A stretch of DNA of 64,000 bases. It comes from Isoetes taiwanensis. Lineage: Eukaryota; Streptophyta; Lycopodiopsida; Isoetales; Isoetaceae. This document shows positions 47,590-57,612 of the stretch, piece by piece (the first letter of the stretch is position 1; each line of letters starts with the position of its first letter). The stretch is from contig JAJEKV010000027.1 of assembly GCA_021234155.1 (NCBI GenBank), positions 12,864,916-12,928,915 of the forward strand, written 5' to 3'. The notes below the pieces were generated by a model. It was not told the DNA's origin and did not search any database. It worked only from the letters and a program-made list of their open reading frames with translations. The position numbers were made by a program, and so were the translations under genes.

Positions 47590-48560
47590 GTTTTATATAA
47601 AAAATGTTGTGAAAAACCAATAACAATTAATTTTTGGAGGCCTTGTGAAAAGTCAGATTTTGGATTGGATATGTAAAACCTATCCAAAACATAGTAAGCT
47701 CTAGCCTGATGCTTCTTCTTATTACACCAGGTATAGTTTGAAGTAGAAGATGGAATGTAGATCAAAGCAGAATCACTGATCATTTTGTCCCATTTAATTC
47801 TTTCATTTGAGGTCATATTGATTTTGATATCGAGCTCCATATCCCAGACTGGAGTCCACAGCAAGAATCCAATCAATAGAAGGGTTGCTATTAATCCAGG
47901 AGCAGATATCAAGCCAGAGGGTCTCCCTTTATTTGGGATTTGTCCTTGTCGAGGCATAAACATTAATGACCCCCAAAATGCCTGCCACATTCTAGAAATG
48001 CTATTGCAAAAGGAGAGGTGTTTTATATTTTTCCATATAATGGCCATCTCCTCCAAGTACCATTAGCTTCAATCGAGGATGGAGGAGGCTCTTGGATAAA
48101 TCAATCCCCTAGATTTGAGGCTTTAAAATTTAGGAAGCTTAAGTTCTTATATGAGGGATAATATCACGCATTGTATTGCTTTATCACGGAGTGCCTTCTC
48201 TCTTCAAGGGTCCTTTAATTCCCTCCTAAAGGTTCAGAGCATTTCATCAAGAAATAAGAAATCCAAAAGGAAGGACTAGTTAAGATCTTCAGTTTCTGTT
48301 CTTTGCTTGCTTTTCTTGTGTTATTGGCTGGGGCACTAACAACAAAGTTAAGAGTAGAATTATTACATCTACCAGGATTTCTTTTAGATTTAACACTGAA
48401 GGTGTTATCTCTCAAATGTTCATCATCCCCCCAATTTTTTTCCTTATCACAATTTTCCTTAACACTTTCTAAATCATAATCACTATCAGAGACACCCCCA
48501 GGTATGAATTCAAACAATTTATTCACATTATTATTAAAGAACATTTCTTAGTATTTTTAT
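47590..48560 (-). mobile_element. LINE block 3: endonuclease domain
   Basis: On the - strand from about 48240, GIKGPLKRE and ALRDKAIQ-type sequence matches the endonuclease N-terminus. MEEMAIIWKNIKHLSF (48056-48010) follows, then SALIYIPSSTSNYTWCNKKK (about 47775-47715) and AYYVLDRFYISNPKSDF (about 47705-47655), the YTW...LDRF signature of plant L1-type endonucleases. The stretch 48215-48544 is open for 109 codons upstream and may be the linker from ORF1. The block stops just before the SDH motif, which is where block 2 begins. Confidence 0.75.
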
Positions 48561-50690
48561 GGAGAGGTACTTGTCTGGATGGTAGACTTTCCTTGTCAAT
48601 GCTGTGTTTGATGCCAAGGATCTTTGGGCTGAGACTATCGGGAACCGTCTATGTATCATGCATTTTATCTCTTTTTAAGATTATCCACCACCTTATCGTG
48701 GACAAATTTGCTCATCAAATCCACGATTTTGGTCGGCTATTCATTCTTAAGTTATTCGAGATTCTTGGTTCTTTTCAACCGTTCCTTCTTGTAATGAGGC
48801 TAACTGCTCTTCAATATTAGAAGATATAACTGGGGATATTGGTTTATTGGAGATTGATTGTGATCTAAATCAATGAGGCTCAATATGTATCGGAGATGGG
48901 AAATTGTTGGAGGGAGCTACCGGTTATATTCTTGATGGGAGGATTGGCAAAATGGTAAGTGATAGAATTGACAATTTTTTCCTTGATTATTCCAAAGTTC
49001 AACATGAAATCCAATCCTTCGGGGTAGCCCTTAAGGGCCAGTTAAGCCAAAAGGCTATTTTTAAAGTGCTCGAGAAATTTTGGCCGCTATGGTTTAGTAG
49101 GACCGTTATAAATGAAAAAATAGAATTAGCCAACGTTTCTACAAACAAATCTCCTCCCACTTGAAATTAAGTAGCCACATCCACTAAAGCGTCATAACTA
49201 TGGATTAGCCTTATCCTCTACCCTCCATCTACGAAGATTTTCTAAGGAATCGCCTAATATTCTAGGCTCTTCGCAACCTAATCTATTCTACATATCCATC
49301 GAGGGTACATATGATAGAGTTATTTTGTAGCTATTGTGTTTCAAATCTTCTAAGGATGCCTTTGGAGGCATTTTTTTCTTGAACCTCCTTTTAATAGGTT
49401 GTTTTATCTACAAGGATAAACCCGTTCAGCATTGCAAAGGTTAAGTTGTGATACTACATCAGCCGCAACTATAGTTATAATGTGTTTGTGTCCTTGATTA
49501 AATATGGATGCGATTGAATAAAATTTCACCGAAATTGCACTTGGAAAATAAAGACACACTTAAATCTTGGCAAAATAATATTTGGCCATGATTAGCCCTA
49601 GATTTCGATAAAACATTCATATCTAGAAACATTAGCCATCATAACTAATCTTGCAACTCTATTATTAGCCCGACCTTCTAAATTATGCTTAGGCAATTTG
49701 GCCTTAAGGCAATACGATCATGTTAGGTATTAATATTTGCAAATGGCAGAAGTGGTCGAAGCCGAGAAAACATTGTCGATCATTGTGTTTTCATTTATTT
49801 TGCAAGTTCCATCTCGGTCTGCGGCTTATCACATCCCTTGTTAAAGGTCTCATCTTCTCTTGTATTTGTTGCATTTAAATTCTTGAAGTTGATCACGGCC
49901 AGTTTTATCACAGTAAAATGCTCCGTAAATTTGGATTCCTAAGATTTAAACGAAAACCCTTATGAGTGTCAAATGCTTTGCTTGTTGGATTATAGTATGA
50001 ATGGCTTTTTTCTAGTTAATGAAGCTCCCTTACTTTGGACAAAGAAGTCCATCAATGTTGGCGGTGCATCAGTGTAAAGTTGGTGGGGGAAGGACCCATT
50101 TCAGCCATGTATAAGGAAAGGACCCATCATGTGTATGTGTAAATTGTCCCATAAACTACGGCTTCTAGTGGAAGTTAAAATACCATCTATAAATCTATCT
50201 ATTGAAAGGTAAACTAAGACCACTTGAACAGAAACCCTTTTACATATGGTGACATGAAACATGCAATATAAGATTCAAAACAAGTTGAAAACAAATATTA
50301 TGATTTTTACGAGTGTGTTGGTGAGGTTATTGGCGATGCTTATCCATATGTTTTGCAGATAGCATGACCTAGCTAGTACTTTTTACACTTTCATATATAG
50401 AGCTATGGTTATTTGATCAAATCCAAAGGTTGGTGTATTAAAGGTTAAAAGAAAGCATGCATTTGCCAAATCGACATTGATATATTATCCATAGGTTGAA
50501 ATCAAAGCTATTTCTATTTTTTGGGATTCTATTCATGAGCTTTTTAATTTGTGGTGACAATGAATGAATGTGACCTAGTGCACCACATATTCTTAGGTGT
50601 GTAGTTATACATCCATATCAACACTGATAATTTGTAGTGACAGAGAAATGTAGCTTACAATGATGAAGCAGGGAGCAAGAGAGAAGAAAG
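48561..50690. other. No gene recognised
   Basis: AT-rich sequence with short frames. An 86-codon frame at 48904-49164 (+) is unassigned. The part near 50690 is the 3' flank of the pectinesterase gene and should hold its polyadenylation site, which I cannot place with confidence. Confidence 0.35.
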
Positions 50691-50697
50691 GGGAAGG

Positions 50698-52701
50698 TTA
50701 AGTGGTGTAAGCAACACCAGTATCAGGCAACCATAAGTCACCAGAAATGAAGGATCCAACGCGGAACTGGCTAGCCTGATCGAGGGAGAGAGCAGTGCTC
50801 CAAGGGACACGAGAAGACCGGTTAGACCCGGGCCCAGTATTTTGAAACTCACCATAAAAGACGGTGGAGTTGCGGTAAGAGGTGGAGGGGTCCCAGTCTA
50901 TCCAGCCAGCGGGGTCAATGTGGGAACCGAGGTCAGACTGCATAAAAACGGCGCGAGAGTAGTCCTTCCAGGGTCGACCGAGGAAGGTGGGGGCGGACGC
51001 GGCGGCGGGGTCGACGACGACAGAGCAGAGATGGAAGGAGAAGCCAGTGTTTTGGAGCGGGTCGCTGCGGCTCTGGGCAGTGTAGGTGTTTTTCTGGGAG
51101 TCGAGGGGGAGTTTGGCGACGAGGGTGCAATGCTGGAAAACCGCGGCGGCGTTTCCGAAGATGAAATCGACGGTCCCGGCGACCCTGCATTCGCGGTAGA
51201 ACTGCCGGTGGGTGTGGGCGTAGAGGGTATCCTGGTATCCTTGTATATTACATCTGTAGAATACGGCCTTGTCAGCACTGACCCTCATAGCCACAGCCTG
51301 GTGCTTCTCCGGCCCAGCAGTGTTTTGGATCGTCAAATCTCTTCCCACAAATCCCATCCCGTTTATCGCTGCATTAAAATCCACAGATTTTGGGTTAGAA
51401 ACAGCACTTTCGAGCGTTTTTCTCAGCTTTTTGCAGCGTTCTTCTGCAGACTGAGATTTTTGACAGAAAGTTTTTTTCCTCTATCAATCTGACAGCATAC
51501 TAGCTATCTGGGCATTTTCAAACCAGCCCTTTTGGGCGTTTTTTTCAGATGAATGAAATCATAGGGCTTTTGGAAAGGTTCAGGAGTCATGGCTGTAGCT
51601 ATTTGGACTCTTTCACAGGTCACGGGCTATGCTGCAGCGGTGGCAGAGACAGAGCTCATTCTTAATCTCTCTTTTTAACACTAACGAAACAGAGGATCGG
51701 ATCAATTTCCTATAAACAAAACGACCCAAAAAAACAAAAAAAATGAATACTTATACCAAAACAGATGAGATCAATAACATAAAAATTGTATGCTTACCCA
51801 GCGTAGCAGATCTGAAGGTCGTAACTCCAGGCATTTGCACATTTTTGCTTCCGGTAATAATGGTTTTGTCCATGCCATCGCCCACAAAAGCAAGGTTGAT
51901 TTTCTTCTTCGAAATCTTCACATTTTCATCATAAACACCGGATTTGATATAAATCACAAACATGGCAGAGCTGTTAGAGGGAGCAGCATCTACAGCATCT
52001 TGAATACTCTCAAAATCCCCGCTTCCATCCAACGCAACAACGGAATCGATCCTTTGATTAGAATCCAAAAGGAATCTGGACTGGCCAGATTTCATCCACC
52101 AAGGATGCGAATTCAATTTGCGGCCCTTTTTTTTCTGTTTCAAAATGGCCCTTTTTCGCTTCTGGAACAAACCCAACACATTGCTCAGTTCGTGCCTCAG
52201 GAATTTCACGTTTTTTCTGATCCGATCGGTCCGGTTTGCTGCGAAGCTTTCCAATCCATCTGCACAGGTGGTATGATCAGTTAGTATTGCGCTGAGCCAT
52301 GATTCGACATCTTGGCACCTTCCGTCTTCGACGAATTCGATGCCAAAATCAGACATTTTGGAGGCAGAAATTTGTGCATAATCCATAGCATCTCCCAAAG
52401 TTTCTTCGCAATCTTCCATGGCCGATTTGGCCGTCGCATCCTGTTCGATCAGAATAGACCGCTGCAGCAAATCGAGGGTCTCTTGAATCCGAGGCCCGAT
52501 TGCTTTGGTAGCCAATTTGCAGGCACTGCTGGGATCATGTATAAGCTGTAATTTATATGGGGCAAGCAATTCAATGCAGATTTGAGGATATCTGGTACCA
52601 TTGCAGGCATCGGAACGAGAAATTTGATCTGGGTTTTGGCTGCAGAGCGAGAAATCTACTCTGAAAATTATCAGCAAGCATATGAAGCAAAGGATCTTCA
52701 T
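50698..52701 (-). CDS. Pectinesterase / pectinesterase inhibitor (type-I PME), two exons, 524 aa
   Basis: Exon 1 is 52701-51798 and exon 2 is 51368-50698, joined across a 429-bp intron. The donor is GTAAGC after CTACGCTGG and the acceptor is TTTTAATGCAG. The join gives TTFRSATL-A-INGMGFVGRD in frame. Signal peptide 1-20. PMEI-like pro-region with Cys at 33, 42, 61 and 98. A basic processing site KKKGRKLN at 190-197. Catalytic domain from about 217 (IDSVVALDGSGDFESIQDAV). All expected active-site residues are present: Q325 in KHQAVAM, Q347 and D348 in GYQDTLY, D369 in GTVDFIFGN, R433 in LGRPW. The enzyme de-esterifies homogalacturonan in the cell wall, and the pro-region keeps it inactive until it is cleaved in the secretory path. 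Length and domain order are normal. The last part of exon 2 is GC-richer than the surroundings. It looks intact and is the best functional gene in the window. Confidence 0.95.
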
Positions 52702-52818
52702 TTTGAACGGTTAAGAAGCACCAAGATCAATGTACAATTTAAAGAGCCAAAAAAGTGCACACCCCAAATGAATAGGATCACATGAAACAATGTCACACAA
52801 TAAATCCCAATAAAAGAA
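52702..52818 (-). promoter_or_regulatory. Proximal upstream region of the pectinesterase gene
   Basis: Only about 115 bp separate the start codon from a GATA microsatellite. No perfect TATA box is seen at a normal distance. TATATAG-type sequence lies at the microsatellite edge (about 52821). The promoter may include or lie beyond the microsatellite. Confidence 0.25.
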
Positions 52819-52895
52819 AGATATATAGATGGAAAGATAGATAGATAGATAGATCGATAGATAATTGATTTGTATCGTCCACGGAGAGAGCCGAC
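52819..52895 (-). repeat. (GATA)n microsatellite attached to a retroposon-end-like motif
   Basis: GATAGATAGATAGATAG runs at 52835-52863, followed by TTTGTATCGTCCACGGAGAG at 52869-52888. On the - strand this is CTCTCCGTGGACGATACAAA followed by an (ATCT)n tail. It resembles the motifs at 28338 and 41156 except that the tail is a tetramer repeat. Confidence 0.5.
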
Positions 52896-53348
52896 CGTGT
52901 GCACAGATCATAAACTTGACTGTGTGCATAGATCGGATACTTTACAGGTTGTTGCAGACGTAAAGCTTGCATTGATTGTGCAGGAAGGCCCTAAGATTCA
53001 AACATATTACATCATATATTCATGGCTTCAAGACCAGCCTCCAGAACACACTTTAAGTTGGAAATGTCCCTTGTCTTTCCTCCATGTGATATGCTTATGC
53101 TTTACAACCATATGCTACCCCCCTTGGTCGCCATATTCTTCCTTAGCCTACCAACCTGGCCTACCAACATGTTTTTGGACTGCTTTATTCTATCCAATTT
53201 TCTATTGCACATATATGACATAGCCTTTAAGACGCCCCCTACCACTTGTTGACGAGCCGTCATATATAGCCTTTGAAACCTTTGAACTAATGCCATCTTT
53301 TGTCTAACAGTTGTTCTAGCTATGGATAAGGATGTTTTTCTTGAAACC
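52896..53348. other. No gene recognised
   Basis: Contains a short direct repeat (TGTGCACAGATCATAAACTTG and TGTGCATAGATCGGATACTT, about 52898 and 52921). Nothing else is assignable. Confidence 0.35.
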
Positions 53349-53438
53349 AGTTTGCCCACCAAGGGCACAAGGGCACAGTACATTTAAATATAGAGTTTGC
53401 CCACCAAGGGCACAAGGGCACAGTACATTTAAATATAG
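53349..53438. repeat. Perfect 45-bp tandem duplication
   Basis: Two copies, 53349-53393 and 53394-53438, each starting AGTTTGCCCACCAAGGGCAC and ending TTTAAATATAG, appear identical. The frame running through them just repeats the same 15 residues. The lack of divergence implies a recent slip or duplication. Confidence 0.9.
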
Positions 53439-54760
53439 AGCTTCCTCTCCAGTTTGCAACCTCACAATCAAGGAATTCTCTATGAAGTGTGTTACCCTCT
53501 TCCACATGCATGTCAAAGTACAAGTTTAATAATATTTTTTTGACATTGTCAATTGAGATTCTTGATAACATTTTGAAAAAAATGCCATGATAAGGATGTT
53601 ACTTATGCTCGATACGTCAAAAGTTGAACATGACATGCACCACAATTGGCTAGCGAATATGTTCCCAGCCGATGTCATTATTACAAAGCCTCGCGTAGTT
53701 CATCATTTTTAGACTCATTCAATACTTTGAGGCTATTGAGTTGTATCATGTGTAGAATAGTTGCATAAAATTGGCATTCATCTTTGGAAAGGCCCGCGTG
53801 TTTACATGTTTTTATGTTGGAGGTTATTTTACTTAAATCTATGAAATTGAAATGGTGACCTTGTTGTATTGCATGATTGTTGAGATTTCAGCAGGCGGCC
53901 ACCAGAAAATTTCTTCGCGAAATTTTTTTGGTCATGAAAATTCTTCAACGAAATTTTTAGGGAGCTTGAAATTCCAGTTCCGTGATTACGCTAACCCTTT
54001 GCTGCTTTCAGTAATCGATAGAAGATTTGATTCTTGAAACTTGTTGTTGATCACGGGCGGAAATTTCCAAGGAGTCCTAAAATTTCGTTCATAATTTTGA
54101 TGCCCTAGAGTGATGTCTACATCCTTCATGTTTTGGTTCAAAGGTGTCACATATGAGGCCTATTTATAGCCTAGTGAATAGCAGCAATAATGTTGGAGAT
54201 GCAATGTTCCAGTGTAGCGATTGGGTTGTAAATGGATAACCTAAAATCCATCTACCATCTATATCTGGAATCTAGGCTTAATGGAGGAATGATATGCTGG
54301 TCATGCAATGAGGGAAGAGCACATCAAACCCTTCATTTACTAGTATTTTGCCATCTCCTTTCTGCAGGGAATATGTATATATAGTAGCTTTAGAACAATG
54401 AAAGGGGGAAAAGAGGGGAAAATATTGTCAAAAATACATTTTTGGGCGGAGAATCCACTACTCAAAAACCTTTTTAACCAGCAGTAGGGCAAGGAAAAGG
54501 CGGAAGTTAAAAGGACAGATAGGTTGATTAGAATTGAGGGTTAGCGCTTCTTGTGTAAGATTATATGGCCCACTATAGTATGATGTGAACCATAAATAGA
54601 ATACAAGGTTTCTATTAAATATTAGAAAATTCCCTAGAATTTACTTGCATTTAGCAATGAAGATCCAAACCTAGATACCGTGATAGATGCTTTGAATACT
54701 AACTTTTGCAAGCATCTACGCGCAGGGTTCACTTGTCATCGTTTTTGCACACTGCTGCAG
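53439..54760. other. No gene recognised
   Basis: AT-rich. A small internal repeat (AAATTTTTTTGGTCATGAAA and GAAATTTTTAGGGAGCTTGA) occurs near 53919-53975. Upstream exons of the cullin-like sequence were not detectable here. Confidence 0.35.
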
Positions 54761-55860
54761 ACAGGTACCTTGACGAAGAAGTTAAGCTTTGTGTACATTG
54801 TTTAGATCCCAAAAGCGATCATAAAATCACAGGTTGTATTGAAGGAGAGCTGATAGAAAACCATATGAAGCAGCTTGTTAATATGGAGGATTCAGGCCTT
54901 CTGTCTAAGCTGACTGCTGATATGCTGATACATATGATGTCTTGGCATACAGGTATGGCTTGTTTTCTCATGTATCTGGCTGGAGTAATGTCAGGAAAGC
55001 AGTATGTACTTGAGATCCTGTGATGTGCTAGGCTCTGCTGTATGAAAAGCCAAGTATGACAAAAACATTGACCAATAACAAAGATTTTCTAAAATAGTCT
55101 TAATTATGCATTTTAACATTTCCTCGTCTCGCTTCTTGCAGCTCTTAGCTGCAGGGAGATATATTTGAAAAGTATTATAAAGCAGCATTTACCCAAAGTG
55201 TTTGCTGTCTGGCGGAACAACTTCAGTTGATGAGGAACGTAACATTAGTGGTGCAAGTGCTTACTCCAGACTCTTGGACAACACAATCTGGGCCAGGGTG
55301 TAATCTGCTATCAGTTGACAATGTGCGATAGATTTAAAGCACCAACTCATTCAGGATGACAACTTACATGGCAAACCAACATGTGCACAGCAGATTTGAA
55401 GCTCGCCTTTTGAAACAGTCATTTAATATGGCAGACAAGTTGACATATAAAGAAAGTGATATCCCAACACAGTCTCGAGAAAAATCTACATTCCTTGGCA
55501 CTTGTGAAGGAAAAATTATCTTGCAAAAGGAGCCAATGAGATAAGTAAGACTTGTCCGACTTCAAGAGGAATTTATGATGCTTGGCACTTGTGAAAGCAA
55601 AAAACGCCTTGCAAAAGGAGCCCAGGAGTAAGGAGATAAGTGAGCAGAATGTCGTCTTGTCCAATAAGTTTTCAAGCAAGCTCTACAAGGTAAAGATCAG
55701 TACTGTGGTGGCTTAAAGGAAAGTAAACCTAAGAAACAGGAGACTTGCCAGAGGGTGGAAGAAGACAGGAGACCTCAAATAGAGGCAGCAATAGTAAGAA
55801 TTATGATTTCAAGACGCAATATTGTGGGTTCACATGGCTAAAAATATGGCAATGGGGAAA
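54761..55860 (+). pseudogene. Cullin (CUL3-like) C-terminal half, pseudogene
   Basis: Cullins are the scaffolds of RING-type ubiquitin ligases. The sequence follows cullin order with frame breaks. After CACTGCTGCAG (acceptor-like), DRYLDEEVKLCVHCLDPKSD and EGELIENHMKQLVNMEDSGL occur (54761-54905), then IFEKYYK (about 55160). LLSGGTTSVDEERNIS (about 55205-55255) is one base out of frame. VQVLTPDSWTTQSGPGCNLL (55250-55310) and TYMANQHVHSRF in the WQTNMGTAD region follow, then LTYKESDIPTQ (about 55440) and FSSKLYKVKI (about 55670). RVEEDRRPQIEAAIVRIM (about 55755-55810) is the start of the neddylation WH-B domain; the neddylation lysine region beyond it is lost. The segment between SGG and VQVLT that carries CGYQFTSK in intact cullins is deleted. 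A probable intron remains at about 54950-55140, so it is not a clean retrocopy. The N-terminal half is absent. Confidence 0.8.
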
Positions 55861-56295
55861 CTTGGCTTTGATATCTCGCTGTTCATCTGACTGCCTTTTC
55901 CATTTACATGACCAAGCATTCCTCACTCACCGCAGGCTGCTCCGCATTCACCTGCAAATCTAAAGACTGATTTCTGGCCGATGATATGTGAATGCATGGC
56001 TGCATTCCTGCTGTGCCATGTGGCGGTGCAGCCAGTTTGAAAAAACACAGTAGCCTGCCCCACCCACTTGTGTGTGGGAATCAGCAGGGGCTGGAATCGT
56101 AGCTGTGAATTTCCAGTGCTGGTCTCCTTTTATAAATAGTCAGCACAATCGATACTTTCCACTTCTGACTGCCAACAGCACTAATAGCCACTTTAAGAGA
56201 TATTGCTATATAACAGAAAAGGAAAGATGCTTTGCAAGCTTATAATATGATCAGAAGAACTGATATACTTATAATATGATCTCAATCACAAAGAC
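55861..56295. other. Intergenic, no gene recognised
   Basis: Lies between the 3' ends of the cullin remnant (+) and the F-box locus (-). No coding signature. TATAATATGATC is repeated near 56240 and 56270. Confidence 0.35.
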
Positions 56296-56297
56296 TA

Positions 56298-56581
56298 AAA
56301 TAATGTAGTGCCAAAGAGACCATCTACCAGAACAGGGCAGTGCAGTATGAAAGACGTGAAGGACAGGGAATTTGGATTTCTTTGGTCACCTGAAGCGACC
56401 ACCCATACTTTAATACCATCACGAGTGAAATAATAAAACTTGTCCTTTACTGTTTTCATACCACAATCTGCCAATTTGTCTGATGCTATAATTTCACCAA
56501 TTTCTTTCAAATTGCCCTCTTCTTTTAATAAAGCTAAAGCTTCTTCTATAACTGACCAAGAGGTTTTCCCCAAATTCTTTC
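56298..56581 (-). pseudogene. Tandem duplicate of the F-box gene 3' end
   Basis: About 284 bp are a close copy of 56583-56893, the last third of the F-box gene and its start of 3' flank. The - strand reads KEEGNLKEIGEIIASDKLAD and GMKTVKDKFYYFTRDGIKVW, parallel to the gene's own residues. It lacks about 15 bp after TTTAATAAAGCT and two bases in the KVW-EWS region, which shifts the frame. It has no F-box and no start of its own, so it is a non-coding partial duplicate, possibly part of the gene's 3' transcript. Confidence 0.85.
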
Positions 56582-56609
56582 AAAAATAATGTAGTGTCAA
56601 AGAGACCAT

Positions 56610-57605
56610 CTACCAGAACAAGGCAGTGTGGTATGAAAGACGTGAAGAACAAGGAATTTGGATTTCTTTGGTCACCTGAAGCGACCACTCCCATACTTTA
56701 ATATCATCACGACTGAAAAAGTAAACCTTGTCCTTCACTGCTTTCATACCACAAGCTGCCAATTTGTCTGATGCTACAATTTCACCAATTTCTTTCAAGT
56801 TGCCCTCTTCTTTTAATAAAGCTAACGTAACCCTGCTGAAGCTTCTTCTGTAACTGACCAAGAGTTGTCCCCCAAATTCTGTCAAAATAGGAAAGCATAG
56901 TCTAGGATGAAAAGTAGTAACATCTTCAACAGCACCACCGTTTCTGATGGAATATGAAGCCAATTTCGTTCCCCACATATCTAAGCCATACCATACATCG
57001 CCTTGAACCATTGTGTATGCAAAATGACTGCGCATATTAGTCACTACAAGTTTTTTCCAGCAGTTCTCCCTAGAATCAAAGACCACAAGATAACATGGCT
57101 GGAAAAAACAGAGAATAACTTTGTAGGAAGAACATGACTCGTCTGAATCATCCAGCCACAACTTGACAGAGCAGGGCCAAAGGCTGTCACCAATTGGACA
57201 AGAATCATCTATTGCAAAGTGGCTGACAACTGGGGAGGCCCAAAAATTGCAGGACAACACCATGGTCCACGAGCGATACGATTTAGGGTACACAATCACA
57301 AAGTATATATGGCACTTGTGAGTAATAGTAGTAATGGATTGAAGCTGTCTATATTGCTTTCTGTATCCTACCATGTTTCGTGCATTCAAGAGAAATCGCA
57401 TGGGAAAAACGTACCATTCTCCATTTATCAAACCATGTGTGCACTCGGATTCGTACGTGAGGTCGGAGAACTTGAGGCAAGGATGCAAAAACTCCTTAAC
57501 GACAAGGGCGTTCCATGTCTTGCACACAAGCAAGGCTGGCTCCAAGTCCGGCAGACGCAGCCTCTGCAAAATCAGCAGCACGATCTCTGCTGGAAGCTCG
57601 GCCAT
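56610..57605 (-). CDS. F-box protein, probably with a kelch-like C-terminal half (331 aa)
   Basis: Single open exon. Residues 1-40 (MAELPAEIVLLILQRLRLPD then LVCKTWNALV) are a good F-box, the SKP1-binding motif of SCF ubiquitin ligases. The rest resembles plant F-box proteins with kelch/galactose-oxidase-like repeats: YLVVFDSRENCWKKL, LASYSIRNGGAVEDV, LLVSYRRSF and VYFFSRDDIKVWEWSLQ, with the typical alternating hydrophobic and tryptophan pattern. It would choose substrates for ubiquitination; the target is unknown. The start ATG fits because the F-box begins at residue 2-3, as is usual. The ATG sits at the border of a Mutator-like insertion whose 9-bp target duplication covers its first two bases. 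The 3' third is duplicated just downstream. Coding appears intact. Confidence 0.8.
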   Translation of the reverse strand: MAELPAEIVLLILQRLRLPDLEPALLVCKTWNALVVKEFLHPCLKFSDLTYESECTHGLINGEWYVFPMRFLLNARNMVGYRKQYRQLQSITTITHKCHIYFVIVYPKSYRSWTMVLSCNFWASPVVSHFAIDDSCPIGDSLWPCSVKLWLDDSDESCSSYKVILCFFQPCYLVVFDSRENCWKKLVVTNMRSHFAYTMVQGDVWYGLDMWGTKLASYSIRNGGAVEDVTTFHPRLCFPILTEFGGQLLVSYRRSFSRVTLALLKEEGNLKEIGEIVASDKLAACGMKAVKDKVYFFSRDDIKVWEWSLQVTKEIQIPCSSRLSYHTALFW

Positions 57606-57612
57606 GGGTTAC
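57604..57612. other. Left target-site duplication of the Mutator-like element
   Basis: ATGGGTTAC, identical to 58756-58764. On the gene strand it is GTAACCCAT, of which the final AT are the first two bases of the F-box start codon. Confidence 0.85.

Noticed and set aside
50842-51492. 216-codon + strand frame opposite the pectinesterase exon
   Set aside because: A shadow of the GC-rich pectinesterase exon 2 on the other strand; the - strand carries all the catalytic motifs.
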